This document shows, piece by piece, positions 25,991 through 35,325 of a DNA stretch of 64,000 nucleotides. The notes under the pieces were generated by a model. The model did no database searches, was not told where the DNA came from, and saw only the letters and a program-made list of their open reading frames with translations. Source of the DNA: Egbenema bharatensis (GTDB taxonomy: Bacteria > Cyanobacteriota > Cyanobacteriia > Elainellales > Elainellaceae); NCBI RefSeq assembly GCF_048077055.1, contig NZ_CP182236.1, positions 6,138,001 through 6,202,000 of the forward strand, in the 5' to 3' direction. A program made the position numbers and the translations under genes. The first letter of the stretch is position 1. Each line of letters opens with the position of its first letter.

Positions 25991-28915
25991 ATGAAGCATA
26001 TGCAAACTGCTGAAACAAAATTGCATCCAATCTACGGTAATGAACCGCTTCTGCTCAACGATCCACAGCAAATATGGCTTGTTCAATCCGGTTCTCTAGC
26101 TTTATTCACTGTTCAAGTTAATCAGGGTGTTATCAAAGGCGATCGTCGTTATCTCTTTAGCATCTATTCAGGTGAAGCCTTATTTGGTATTGCCTTAGAT
26201 CCAGCGCGGGAGCAGGCGGGTATCATTGCCGTACCCTTAGAACCGACTCAGTTACTCCCCATACCAATCGAGCAAGGCATCACCATCGAGTCGCCGTACC
26301 TCCTCGAACAGTGGATTCATAAATTTGGTCAAGTCAACGGGTTGCCCCAACCTCAACCGATCGACCTTTCGCCATCGATTCAATACCTGTCTTTGCTCAA
26401 GGGACAGGTTTTACAGCCACCGACCTATCAGGTATGGTGGATCAGAATTCAGCAGGGGCAAGCCAAATGGTTGGGGCATCCCAATCTGCTGCTAGATCAA
26501 GATACACCCTGCGTTCCACTAGGCAATGGGATGTGTTTGGAGGCAGCCGACGATTGTCTTGAGCTATATGTCCGAGGGACGGCAGAGGTAGCAAACTGGA
26601 CGATTCTTGTGAACGGTTTAGCCCAATTCCACAACTATTTCCTGAGCTATCTTCAAAGTATCCGGGAACAGGAGATGCAAGCGGCATTACTTCAGTTCCA
26701 CTCTCAGCAGCAGTTCAATCATCAGGTGACGCAGCAAACCCTTCGCAATTTGGTTTCAATCCTTCAACCGCAAACTAATCAATGGTTTGAAAGCGAATCG
26801 CCCTTGTTGATCGCGGCAGGAGCGGTTGGGAAAGCACTGGGAGTCCCCATTTGTCCGCCTGGTAAATCGGAAGATCTGAATCGGTTGAAGGAACCTCTGG
26901 AGGCGATCGCTCGTGCCTCTCGGTTGCGGTTGCGGCGGGTGTTGTTGCGTGATGGTTGGTGGCAAAAGGATGGTGGGCCCATTCTGGCTTATACCTCTGG
27001 CGATCGGCATCCGGTGGCATTACTGCCTGGTGGGCATACAGGTTATCAGTTGTGCGTTCCGGCCCAGACTGATTTCATTAAAAGCGATGGTGTTCCACCT
27101 CCAGGACATTCAACCCATCCGTCCAGGATTCCGGTCAATGCAGCTGTTGCTCACACCCTTGATCCGGTTGCCTTCGTCTTTTATCGTCCCTTACCAGATG
27201 GATGGACGAATGCGATGAGTCTGCTCAGGTTCACGCTGCAAGGACGCAAACGAGACATCATTACCCTGCTTTTGACGGGAGTTGCGGCAACGCTGGTAGC
27301 CATGCTGGTTCCTCAAGGAACTGCTTTACTAGTGGATCGGGCAATTCCCTATGGTAATTCTGGTTTGCTGCTACAAGTTGGGCTGGGTTTATTGGCGGCG
27401 GCATTTGGAGGAGCAAGTTTTCAACTGGCTCAGGCGATCGCCACTTTACGCATTGAATCCAGTTCTGATGCAACCCTGCAAGCGGCTGTTTGGGATCGTT
27501 TATTGAAACTAAAAACCACTTTTTTTCGACAGTATGCGATCGGCGATTTGAATTCGAGAGTATCAGGTATCGGAGCGATTCGGCGAAAGCTCAGCGGTAC
27601 AGCACTGCAAACGATTTTCACCAGCTTTTTTGCCTTGCTGAACCTGGGACTTTTGTTTTACTACAGTTCAGAGTTAGCAAATTTGGCGATCGTTCTGGCA
27701 CTGGCTGTTCTGGTTTTTACAACAATTTCCGGTTCTCTGCTAATTCGCAAAAATCGTCCTTTGATGGAGATTGAAGGCGAAATTTTTGGCTTAATGGTAC
27801 AGCTCATCAATGCCGTGCCGAAGTTGCGCGTGGCGGGCGTTGAGGAGCGAGCTTTTGCCTACTGGGGACAAAAATACACACAGCAGCTTCAGCTTTTACG
27901 CAGTACCCAGCAGCTTGAGGATGCAGTTAATTTGTTCAACACGGTCATGCCAACGATTACGATGGTAGCTCTGTTTTGGGTAGCGAGCAGCTTAATGGAC
28001 GGAAATGGAACAACCTTATCGGCAGGAACATTTCTGGCATTCAGTGTAGCGTTCGGTATTTTTATCAGCGGAGTCACCAATCTCAGCAACACATTGATTG
28101 AAGTGCTAGATGTCATTCCCCTGTGGCAACGATCGCAACCCATCCTGGCGGCTCAACCCGAAGTTGTTGAGCATCAGGCTAATCCAGGACGGCTATCTGG
28201 AAAAATTCACATCGATCGCGTGTCGTTTCGCTACCGGGAAGAGGGGGTACTGAATCTGGATGAAGTTTCGATCGAGGCTCAACCAGGAGAATTTATTGCT
28301 CTGGTCGGGCCATCGGGAAGTGGCAAGTCCACCATCCTGCGATTGTTGCTGGGATTTGAAGCGCCTATGTCTGGTACGGTTTACTACGATGGGCAGGATT
28401 TGATGGGATTGGATGTTACGGCAGTGCGGCGGCAACTGGGCGTTGTGTTACAAAATAGCCGCATTAATGCAGGCTCAATCTTTGAAAATATTGCGGGCGG
28501 GGCATTAATCACATTGGATGAAGCCTGGACTGCGGCAGAAATGAGTGGTTTTGCAGACGATATAAGAGCCATGCCAATGCAGATGCATACGCTGGTCAGC
28601 GAAGGTGGCACAAATCTCTCTGGCGGACAACGGCAACGGCTCATCATTGCCCGCGCTCTGGCACTGAAACCTCAAATTCTTCTCTTTGATGAAGCAACAA
28701 GTGCCCTGGATAATAAAACTCAGGCGATCGTTAGCCACAGTTTAGATCAGCTTAAAGTCACGCGAGTCGTTATCGCCCATCGCCTCAGCACCATTCATCA
28801 TGCCGATCGGATTTATGTGCTTCAAGCCGGGCGCGTGGTTCAGCAGGGTAACTTTGAGCAGTTGGTAAAACAACCTGGGTTATTTGCTCAATTGGTTCGT
28901 CGGCAGGTGGTTTAA
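25991..28915 (+). CDS. NHLM bacteriocin-type ABC transporter ATP-binding protein
   Basis: The 974-residue protein has a roughly 390-residue N-terminal cytoplasmic region with a cNMP-like fold, a membrane domain (about 415-700) and an ATPase with GPSGSGKSTI, LSGGQRQRLIIARAL and LLFDEATSALD. The length and layout match the NHLM non-peptidase partner. It starts three bases after the C39 gene, so the pair is one unit and may form a heterodimer. Confidence 0.9.
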   Translation: MKHMQTAETKLHPIYGNEPLLLNDPQQIWLVQSGSLALFTVQVNQGVIKGDRRYLFSIYSGEALFGIALDPAREQAGIIAVPLEPTQLLPIPIEQGITIESPYLLEQWIHKFGQVNGLPQPQPIDLSPSIQYLSLLKGQVLQPPTYQVWWIRIQQGQAKWLGHPNLLLDQDTPCVPLGNGMCLEAADDCLELYVRGTAEVANWTILVNGLAQFHNYFLSYLQSIREQEMQAALLQFHSQQQFNHQVTQQTLRNLVSILQPQTNQWFESESPLLIAAGAVGKALGVPICPPGKSEDLNRLKEPLEAIARASRLRLRRVLLRDGWWQKDGGPILAYTSGDRHPVALLPGGHTGYQLCVPAQTDFIKSDGVPPPGHSTHPSRIPVNAAVAHTLDPVAFVFYRPLPDGWTNAMSLLRFTLQGRKRDIITLLLTGVAATLVAMLVPQGTALLVDRAIPYGNSGLLLQVGLGLLAAAFGGASFQLAQAIATLRIESSSDATLQAAVWDRLLKLKTTFFRQYAIGDLNSRVSGIGAIRRKLSGTALQTIFTSFFALLNLGLLFYYSSELANLAIVLALAVLVFTTISGSLLIRKNRPLMEIEGEIFGLMVQLINAVPKLRVAGVEERAFAYWGQKYTQQLQLLRSTQQLEDAVNLFNTVMPTITMVALFWVASSLMDGNGTTLSAGTFLAFSVAFGIFISGVTNLSNTLIEVLDVIPLWQRSQPILAAQPEVVEHQANPGRLSGKIHIDRVSFRYREEGVLNLDEVSIEAQPGEFIALVGPSGSGKSTILRLLLGFEAPMSGTVYYDGQDLMGLDVTAVRRQLGVVLQNSRINAGSIFENIAGGALITLDEAWTAAEMSGFADDIRAMPMQMHTLVSEGGTNLSGGQRQRLIIARALALKPQILLFDEATSALDNKTQAIVSHSLDQLKVTRVVIAHRLSTIHHADRIYVLQAGRVVQQGNFEQLVKQPGLFAQLVRRQVV

Positions 28916-28985
28916 CTGTTGAAATTTGTTCCTAATTTTTGATTAGTCTGAATGAGCTTTTTTATCTCCACTGCTACAGAATAAT

Positions 28986-29055
28986 TAGGGGCTAAACATT
29001 TGCGTAGGATTGTTACCTGGAGCAATACATCTCACCGCACATGCTTCGCCTCTAC
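28986..29055. repeat. MITE-like repeat copy B
   Basis: TAGGGGCTAAACATTTGCG on the left and CGCACATGCTTCGCCTCTA on the right form inverted ends about 70 bp apart. It lies between convergent genes and supplies the stop codon of the RHH-Mop gene. Confidence 0.65.
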
Positions 29056-29528
29056 TCTGCCGCGATCATAATACTGTTGGATTTAATCACGGCAAAGACT
29101 TCTTTCCCTTTTTTTAATCCCAGTTTGTCCGCTGAGGCTCGCGTCACGATCGATACGAGTTCTACCCCTGGTGCGATCGCCAGCGTCACCTCTGCACTCA
29201 CACTGCCTTTGACAATTCGTTTCACTTTCGCCTTCAAAATATTACGGGCGCTGATCTGCATTGCCTGTCGTTGGGCGGTACTCACTGTTCCATCCCCAAC
29301 GCTGAAGGGCAGCCCATCTTCTTCGTCCTCATCCTCCTCCAGATCCTCAGACACTTCCATTGGGATGACATCCAGAGATTCAGGGGGAGCCGATCGCCCC
29401 ATCTCGCGGATCAATTCTCTTAAGACTTCCGTTTTGGTGCGTTGGGTTTGCTGACAAATCTCCTCCAAGATTCGCCGCTCTTCATCCGAGGATTGAAACG
29501 TAATCCAGCCTTGTTGTTTTCTTGGCAT
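29052..29528 (-). CDS. RHH-Mop fusion, putative molybdate-responsive regulator
   Basis: The 158-residue protein has an N-terminal ribbon-helix-helix-like segment (about 7-45: GWITFQSSDEERRILEEICQ, then TKTEVLRELIREMG). An acidic linker follows (SEDLEEDEDEEDG). The C-terminal Mop/TOBE molybdate-binding domain (about 92-158) has ISARNILKAKVKRIVKGSVS. DNA-binding plus Mo-oxyanion domains suggest a ModE analogue of different architecture. It is divergent from modA with a palindrome seven bases from its start, fitting autoregulation. The start MPRKQQG is chosen; an upstream in-frame extension crosses the operator. Confidence 0.75.
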   Translation of the reverse strand: MPRKQQGWITFQSSDEERRILEEICQQTQRTKTEVLRELIREMGRSAPPESLDVIPMEVSEDLEEDEDEEDGLPFSVGDGTVSTAQRQAMQISARNILKAKVKRIVKGSVSAEVTLAIAPGVELVSIVTRASADKLGLKKGKEVFAVIKSNSIMIAAE

Positions 29529-29534
29529 CGTAGA

Positions 29535-29553
29535 ATACCAAATTAGTTGGTAT
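29535..29553. promoter_or_regulatory. palindromic operator ATACCAA-N5-TTGGTAT
   Basis: A perfect 7+7 inverted repeat with an ATTAG spacer lies between the divergent RHH-Mop and modA genes. The same half-sites with 5-base spacers occur at 32748-32762 and 34288-34304. Confidence 0.7.
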
Positions 29554-29720
29554 GAAGTTGATATGATAATTTTCGTGATTTTTATTTTAGCGGACACGCA
29601 TTCCAGCGATCGTATTCTCTTTGAATCTTGCAGTCCTGCAGTCCCGAATCCTCAAAGTTGCACCTACGCCAGCAGTTTTGCTAGTTACTCCGCTTGAAAC
29701 CTTCATCTCCTCAACGTCCT

Positions 29721-30533
29721 ATGAAAGTTCAACGACTATTAACTTGGCTTGGTTTGTTCGTAATCGCCCTCTCTTTTGCAGTCGGCTGTGGTGGAACCAG
29801 TTTAATTTCCTTGTCTAATCCTCCAACCGCGCCATCTACTACCCTGACGGTATCGGCAGCAGCTACTTTACAGAACGTGCTAGAAGCGATCGATCCGCTG
29901 TTTGAACAAGCGCATTCTGACATAGAAGTGAGCTACAATTTTGCTTCTTCTGGATCTTTGCAGCAACAGATTGAACAAGGCGCGCCGACCGATGTATTTA
30001 TTTCTGCGGCAACCAAGCAAATGAATACATTGCAAGAAAAGAATTTAATTCTGACAGAAACTCGACGCAATATGCTATCCAATCGGTTGGCATTGGTTGT
30101 ACCCAAGAACTCCACTCTAAATCTATCTGATTTTCGTCAGCTTGCGGATACTCGTGTTAATCGAATTTCTATTGGAGAACCGCGTAGTGTTCCACTGGGG
30201 CAGTACGCAGAAGAAGTATTTGACAACTTGAACATTTTGGAATCGTTACAGCCAAAATTTGTCTTTGCCAGTAACATACGTGGCATATTGTCTGCGGTAG
30301 AAAGCGGAAATGCAGATGCAGGAATTGTCTTTGTAACCGATGCCCAAGCCTCTGACAATGTTGAATTAGTCACGATTGCTGATGAAGCTTTACACCAACC
30401 GATCGTTTATCCCATTGCAGTTGTCAGCAGTAGTCCCAATGTTGAAGCGGCGAATACCTACACTCAGTTTCTATTCGAGGATGAAGCACGAGATACCTTT
30501 CAGCAATTTGGTTTTGGAACTCCAGGATCATGA
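29721..30533 (+). CDS. modA: ModA molybdate-binding lipoprotein
   Basis: The 270-residue protein has a lipoprotein signal (LFVIALSFAVGC) and ModA features (LTVSAAATLQNVLEAIDPLFE, FASSGSLQQQIEQGAPTDVFISA). It captures molybdate for the permease. Its stop overlaps the modBC start (ATGA). Confidence 0.95.
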   Translation: MKVQRLLTWLGLFVIALSFAVGCGGTSLISLSNPPTAPSTTLTVSAAATLQNVLEAIDPLFEQAHSDIEVSYNFASSGSLQQQIEQGAPTDVFISAATKQMNTLQEKNLILTETRRNMLSNRLALVVPKNSTLNLSDFRQLADTRVNRISIGEPRSVPLGQYAEEVFDNLNILESLQPKFVFASNIRGILSAVESGNADAGIVFVTDAQASDNVELVTIADEALHQPIVYPIAVVSSSPNVEAANTYTQFLFEDEARDTFQQFGFGTPGS

Positions 30534-32383
30534 TGGGCATTGCTCTTTCACCCTTATGGATTTCGCTAAAAACCGCAGGGTTGGCCACCATAGCCACCTT
30601 CTTTACCGGAATTGCGGCTGCTTACTGGATGTTGGGCTATCGGGGGCGATGGAAGTCAGTGATCGAGGGGGTTTTTGTTTCACCGTTAATTTTGCCACCC
30701 ACCGTTGTGGGCTTTTTGCTGCTGCTGCTGTTTGGCAGGAATGGCCCCATGGGACAGTTGATGGCGCAATTTGATTTCACCGTTGTCTTTACCTGGTATG
30801 CAGCGGTGATCACAGCCACGATCGTCGCTTTTCCGTTGATGTATAAAACGGCCCTGGGAGCCTTCGAGCAGGTGGATAGCAGTCTGTTGCAAGTCGCTCA
30901 AACGTTAGGGGCATCCAGGGGCATAATTTTTTGGCGGGTGCTTCTGCCGTTGTCGGTTCCCGGAATCTTAGCGGGCACAATCCTGTCCTTTGCGCGGGCT
31001 TTGGGGGAATTCGGGGCAACGTTGATGCTGGCGGGAAATATTCCCGGTCAAACCCAGACAATTCCCATGGCCATTTACTTTGCGGTGGAAGCAGGGGCAA
31101 TGAGCGAAGCCTGGCTCTGGGTGCTTGTGATCATGACAATCTCCCTATCAGGGATCATTGCGGTCAACCTGTGGCAAAAGCAATATCAGCGCAGGATTCA
31201 GAACACTGGACTGGGCATGGTGGAGGCCCATGAGCCGGTCGGTGGCAGGGGCAAAAGGGCTGAAGCACCGCAAATCGTACCGATCGCCGATGTTTCCCCC
31301 TCGCAGCTAGAGCAAGGCTTGCTGGTAGACATTCAGAAACAGCTGGCCAACTTTACCCTGGATACTGCGTTTACAGCGCACCAGGAAACCCTGGGATTGC
31401 TGGGTGGATCGGGTTCGGGCAAAAGCATGACGCTGCGCTGTATTGCGGGGGTTGAAACGCCGACAGCGGGGCGAATTGTGCTAAACGGGCAAACCCTGTT
31501 TGATGCTGAACAACGGATCAATGTCCCCAGTCATCAGCGCAAGATCAGTTTAGTCTTTCAAAACTATGCCCTGTTTCCCCATATGACCGTGGCTCAAAAT
31601 ATTGCCTTTGGCTTGCAGTCCTTACCCAAACCCATGCGATCGCAACAGGTGAACCAACAGCTTGCCCTGCTGCAATTGGAAGGCTTGGGCGATCGCTATC
31701 CCCATCAGCTTTCTGGCGGACAGCAGCAGCGAGTGGCCTTAGCCAGGGCACTGGCAACCGAACCCGAAGCCCTGTTGCTGGATGAACCCTTTTCGGCGTT
31801 GGATACCTATCTGCGGGCAAAGGTCGAGCGACAGTTAGTCGAAACGTTATCGACTTATTCGGGGGTCACTTTGTTTGTCACCCACAATCTAGAAGAAGCC
31901 TATCGGGTATGTGAAAAGTTGATGGTGATGTCAGGCGGTAAGCCGATCGCCTTTGATTCTAAACATCGTGTCTTTGAACATCCCCGTACTGTTCGTGTTG
32001 CCCAGCTCACTGGATGTAAAAACTTTTCTCGTGCTGTTGCGGCGGAATCCAATACCATTGAGGCGATCGATTGGGGTGTGTCCTTACGGGTGGTGGAAGC
32101 CATTCCTCGTGAGTTATCTGATGTGGGGATTCGGGCCCATCAAATTAACCTCATGCCCCAACCCGATGCCAGTTTAGAGAATCTATTTCCCTGCTGGTTA
32201 GCCTCCACCAGCGAAACTCCCCACCGAATGACCCTGTTTCTAAAGCTGAATGCTGAACCGCAAGGCTCCCACGATTACCATGTCCAGGCAGAGGTCTTCA
32301 AGGAGAAATGGCAGAGCATCAAAGATCACCCCTTTCCCTGGTATGGGCAATTCGATCCGTTGCGATTGATTGTGTTGATTTGA
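30530..32383 (+). CDS. modBC: ModBC fused molybdate ABC permease-ATPase
   Basis: One 617-residue protein has ModB (about 1-225, five or six helices, EAA loop LGASRGIIFWRVLLPLSVPGI) joined to ModC. ModC has Walker A GGSGSGKS, signature LSGGQQQRVALARAL and LLLDEPFSALD, with a C-terminal TOBE-like region. The fusion is typical of cyanobacteria. The downstream gap is filled by repeat copy C. Confidence 0.95.
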   Translation: MMGIALSPLWISLKTAGLATIATFFTGIAAAYWMLGYRGRWKSVIEGVFVSPLILPPTVVGFLLLLLFGRNGPMGQLMAQFDFTVVFTWYAAVITATIVAFPLMYKTALGAFEQVDSSLLQVAQTLGASRGIIFWRVLLPLSVPGILAGTILSFARALGEFGATLMLAGNIPGQTQTIPMAIYFAVEAGAMSEAWLWVLVIMTISLSGIIAVNLWQKQYQRRIQNTGLGMVEAHEPVGGRGKRAEAPQIVPIADVSPSQLEQGLLVDIQKQLANFTLDTAFTAHQETLGLLGGSGSGKSMTLRCIAGVETPTAGRIVLNGQTLFDAEQRINVPSHQRKISLVFQNYALFPHMTVAQNIAFGLQSLPKPMRSQQVNQQLALLQLEGLGDRYPHQLSGGQQQRVALARALATEPEALLLDEPFSALDTYLRAKVERQLVETLSTYSGVTLFVTHNLEEAYRVCEKLMVMSGGKPIAFDSKHRVFEHPRTVRVAQLTGCKNFSRAVAAESNTIEAIDWGVSLRVVEAIPRELSDVGIRAHQINLMPQPDASLENLFPCWLASTSETPHRMTLFLKLNAEPQGSHDYHVQAEVFKEKWQSIKDHPFPWYGQFDPLRLIVLI

Positions 32384-32452
32384 GGAGCGAAGCATTTGCG
32401 GCAAGATGATTGCTTGAAACAAAAGTTTTCTACGCAGATGCTTCGCTCCTAC
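32384..32452. repeat. MITE-like repeat copy C
   Basis: GGAGCGAAGCATTTGCG and GCAGATGCTTCGCTCC are inverted ends. The element exactly fills the space between the stops of convergent modBC and mop, where it may act as a two-way terminator. Confidence 0.7.
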
Positions 32453-32662
32453 TTAATCGATCGCCACCATCACATCCGATGCCTTAACCACAGCGTAGGC
32501 TTCCTTACCCACTTCCAGACCCAGGTTTTCAGCCGAAGCTTTGGTAATCACAGCAGTGACTTCCACACCGGGAGCCACTTCAATTGTGACTTCATCATTT
32601 ACTGCACCTGTCACCACAGACTTTACGGTTCCTTTCAGGGCATTCCGGGCACTCACTTTCAT
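32453..32662 (-). CDS. mop: Mop molbindin
   Basis: The 69-residue single Mop domain protein (KVSARNALKGTVKSVVTGAVNDEVTIEVAPG..VTAVITKASAENLGL) oligomerises to store molybdate. GAGGAGAAAATT precedes the ATG. It is homologous to the C-terminal half of the RHH-Mop protein. Confidence 0.93.
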   Translation of the reverse strand: MKVSARNALKGTVKSVVTGAVNDEVTIEVAPGVEVTAVITKASAENLGLEVGKEAYAVVKASDVMVAID

Positions 32663-32747
32663 AATTTTCTCCTCAACTAAAGGCTTCTGAAAGATAAAAA
32701 CATGACTATTCAATCATTAAAGGCAGGAATAAAACGGCATACCTGCA

Positions 32748-32762
32748 TACCAATTGATGGTA
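32748..32762. promoter_or_regulatory. operator copy upstream of mop
   Basis: TACCA-ATTGA-TGGTA lies 86 bases upstream of the mop start and has the same half-sites and spacer length as 29535-29553. Confidence 0.6.
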
Positions 32763-32822
32763 ATTGTTGATTACCACTCCATGAATATTACAATGTAATC
32801 TATCAACTTTATCAAGGACTCC

Positions 32823-33287
32823 TTAAACCTCAGAACTTTTACAGGGAATAGGATGGGACTGTTTACTGCTTGGACAGGTTTGTAAATCTTGCTGAATTAA
32901 CTGATCTCGAACCGTCTGCTGAACCGTATCGGCTGCCTCTAAGCCAATCCATGCAGCAATTTCATCCTGATTAAAACCCACTACGCGCCGATCGCCCACT
33001 TGCATCAGGGGACGACGAATCAGCAGCGGGTCATCGACCATTAGCAACAAAGCCATTTCTGCATCTAGTTGATCGGGAATAATTTCTCCTGATTTAACCC
33101 GTGGTGCAGTGGGATTAAGCCATTCTGCGACTGGCAAATCTGCAAAAAAAAGATGCAGCGTTTCAACTGTCCAGGCTTCAGTCAATAAGTTACGCGGTTC
33201 AACGGTATGCCCTGCTGCTTTTAGCAACGCTTTTTGTTTGGTGTTGTTGATACATCCTGGTTTTTCGTAAAAGAGAACAGTTGCCAT
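32823..33287 (-). CDS. nitrogenase-associated ArsC-like protein
   Basis: The 154-residue thioredoxin-fold ArsC/Spx-family protein begins MATVLFYEKPGCINNTKQKALL with one cysteine, then RRPLMQVGDRRVVGFNQDEIAAWIGL. This matches the nitrogenase-associated subfamily near nif and mod genes. Role unknown. A longer open frame upstream overlaps the previous gene and is ignored. Confidence 0.88.
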   Translation of the reverse strand: MATVLFYEKPGCINNTKQKALLKAAGHTVEPRNLLTEAWTVETLHLFFADLPVAEWLNPTAPRVKSGEIIPDQLDAEMALLLMVDDPLLIRRPLMQVGDRRVVGFNQDEIAAWIGLEAADTVQQTVRDQLIQQDLQTCPSSKQSHPIPCKSSEV

Positions 33288-33342
33288 TGGTTTTCCTGAT
33301 GATTGTGAAAAAAACAGACCCGGTAGGGCGCGCCCTGTGCGT

Positions 33343-34209
33343 TCAGCTCCGGGATACCGGATCAGGAATGGTACAAAATGAATGGGGACAAATTCGTTTG
33401 GTGAGCATGGTTGGATTTTGGTGAAAGACAATAAAGTGCTGAATGATTTCAAAAAAGCGGCGGCGATCGAAAATAGCTTGAATCAGCGTTTCTACTTCGG
33501 TTTCTCCGGCAAAAGGAGCATTCTCTCCATTAGTAGAGCGAATTGGAATGAACTGTTTCCATCGAGTGGTGAGTGTCCCAATCCGCGATTGATCGCCATT
33601 TGAAAGCACCAACAATTCATTAAAGGAGAAAAACTTAGGTAGGTGAGCTTTATATTTTTGAAGCTGAAAATAAGCAGCTCGGAAAGACCATGCCTCGTTC
33701 CCCCTATGGAGTCCCTGAAAGACTGCCAGTGGTAGTCCATTGATAAATACAACCAGATCCAGGCAATGTTGTTCATCGGCCTCAATGACGGGGAAGGAGT
33801 GGATCACTAACCAGTCGTTGTTGAGCGGATTGAAAAAATCTATGAGCCGTAAGGTTGGCAGCCTGTTTGGATGGGTGCCTGAACACTCAATAGAAATGCC
33901 ATGCAGCAATTGCCGGTGCCATTGATAATTTTGTTGCATTGTTGGCGCGGAATGGCTTGTGGTTAACTGATGGAGAATTGCCTCAATCTGCTGGGGTGAA
34001 GCGGTGGGATTAATTCGCTGCATTGCCTGACAAAAGCGATCGCCCAATATCCCATCGCGGTAATTTTGCAAAACTGCTTGATGATATCCCGAAATAATAT
34101 CCGACTGGAGCAGAGCTGTATAGCCCAGCACCTCGAACCAAGTCAGCGCGCGTTCCACATTGGATTCAACTGGCTCAGAGTACCTTAGCCATGAGGGGGT
34201 GTTGCTCAT
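33343..34209 (-). CDS. HsdR N-terminal-domain-like protein, catalytic motif lost
   Basis: The 288-residue protein aligns with only the N-terminal nuclease part of type I restriction HsdR: LDLVVFINGLPLAVF, YFQLQKYKAHLPKFFSFNELLVLSNGDQSRIGTLTTRWKQFIPIR, FDRRRFFEIIQHFIVF. The helicase is absent. Where HsdR has the catalytic ELK after PLAVI, this has FQGLH. It precedes the ArsC-like gene by 55 bases and has an operator copy about 80 bases upstream, so a non-restriction role in molybdenum metabolism or nitrogen fixation is possible. It could be a decaying fragment, but the frame is clean. Confidence 0.7.
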   Translation of the reverse strand: MSNTPSWLRYSEPVESNVERALTWFEVLGYTALLQSDIISGYHQAVLQNYRDGILGDRFCQAMQRINPTASPQQIEAILHQLTTSHSAPTMQQNYQWHRQLLHGISIECSGTHPNRLPTLRLIDFFNPLNNDWLVIHSFPVIEADEQHCLDLVVFINGLPLAVFQGLHRGNEAWSFRAAYFQLQKYKAHLPKFFSFNELLVLSNGDQSRIGTLTTRWKQFIPIRSTNGENAPFAGETEVETLIQAIFDRRRFFEIIQHFIVFHQNPTMLTKRICPHSFCTIPDPVSRS

Positions 34210-34287
34210 GGGCTTGTGTGTGCGGTGGGGCGATCGATTCATAAATTCCAGGAAGGACAAATAGCAGTCCGAGTGAGTTTTCCTGTT

Positions 34288-34304
34288 TACCAACTATATT
34301 GGTA
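34288..34304. promoter_or_regulatory. operator copy upstream of the HsdR-like/ArsC-like operon
   Basis: TACCAA-CTATA-TTGGTA, a perfect 6+6 palindrome, lies 79 bases upstream of the HsdR-like start at a distance similar to the mop site. Confidence 0.65.
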
Positions 34305-34508
34305 TCACGTCTTTCCAATGGAATCCCTGGATCAATTAAGGATGTACTTATCGGCTGTAGTCCTGTTGCAGCCCGCCTCTCAGAATTCTTATGGGGCAGG
34401 GGGCGGGTATTCTTAAGGCGTGAGCGCTTTTTCTCTCTATGAGGTAGCTCATATTGTTTTTGCCAAGAATTTGTCAGAGTAGAAGCGTCGACACAAGAGG
34501 GCAAAGCA

Positions 34509-35285
34509 ATGACCCGAACCATCAACTTTGAAACAGCAACTGGGCATGAAGTGATGGCCGCCGCTGGCAAGAAAATTTTGCGACCGGGGGGTAAAGCCGC
34601 AACGGAACAGATGTTTGAATGGGCAGGCTTCAAACCCGGAGAAACGGTTTTAGAACTGGCAGCCAGCTTTGGGTATAGTGCGATCGCTCTGGTCAGGCGG
34701 TATGGGGTGCGCGTAGTGGGTGTAGAGAAAAACCCAGCCAGCGTAGCTCGTGCCCGTGCCAACATTCAGGCGGCAGGACTGGAAGCCCAGGTGCAGGTGC
34801 TTGAGGGCGATATTTTTCACCTGGAACAAATCCCTGGACAGTTTGATTATGTATTGGCAGAGGCAATTCTCACCATGCAGTCAGCTCCCGGCAAAGCAAA
34901 GATTTTGCAGGGTATCCACGATCGCCTCAAGCCTGGCGGCAAGTTTCTGTCCCATGAGTTGCTGGTGAACGATCGGGAAGCCGAAATTCACCGTGCCCTT
35001 GCCGCCGCGATTCGAGTCAATGCTGCTCCTCTATCTGAAACGAATTGGATTGCAGCCTATGAAACCGCAGGCTTAGAGGTTTTGCAACACCAAACTGGGG
35101 CAATGGGATTGCTGAATCCAGCTCGGATGATCCAGGATGAAGGATTGATCGGTACTATCCAATTCTTCTGGAATGCACTCCGGCATCGTCCCATCCGCGA
35201 TCGAATCCTGACGATGCGACGTGTTTTTAACCAGTATGAACAGGAACTCGGCTACATCGTTTTCTGTGCCGAGTGCCACCACTAG
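34509..35285 (+). CDS. SAM-dependent methyltransferase
   Basis: The 258-residue protein has motif I VLELAASFGYSAIAL, post-I VVGVEKNPASVARARANIQ and LKPGGKFLSHELLVN. Small-molecule substrate unknown. It is followed by a cupin and a convergent Crp-type regulator, perhaps a low-oxygen or nitrosative response set; that is inference only. Confidence 0.8.
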   Translation: MTRTINFETATGHEVMAAAGKKILRPGGKAATEQMFEWAGFKPGETVLELAASFGYSAIALVRRYGVRVVGVEKNPASVARARANIQAAGLEAQVQVLEGDIFHLEQIPGQFDYVLAEAILTMQSAPGKAKILQGIHDRLKPGGKFLSHELLVNDREAEIHRALAAAIRVNAAPLSETNWIAAYETAGLEVLQHQTGAMGLLNPARMIQDEGLIGTIQFFWNALRHRPIRDRILTMRRVFNQYEQELGYIVFCAECHH

Positions 35286-35325
35286 GAGCATGGACTGAAT
35301 AACCTGTACAACGTTTTACTTCGCT

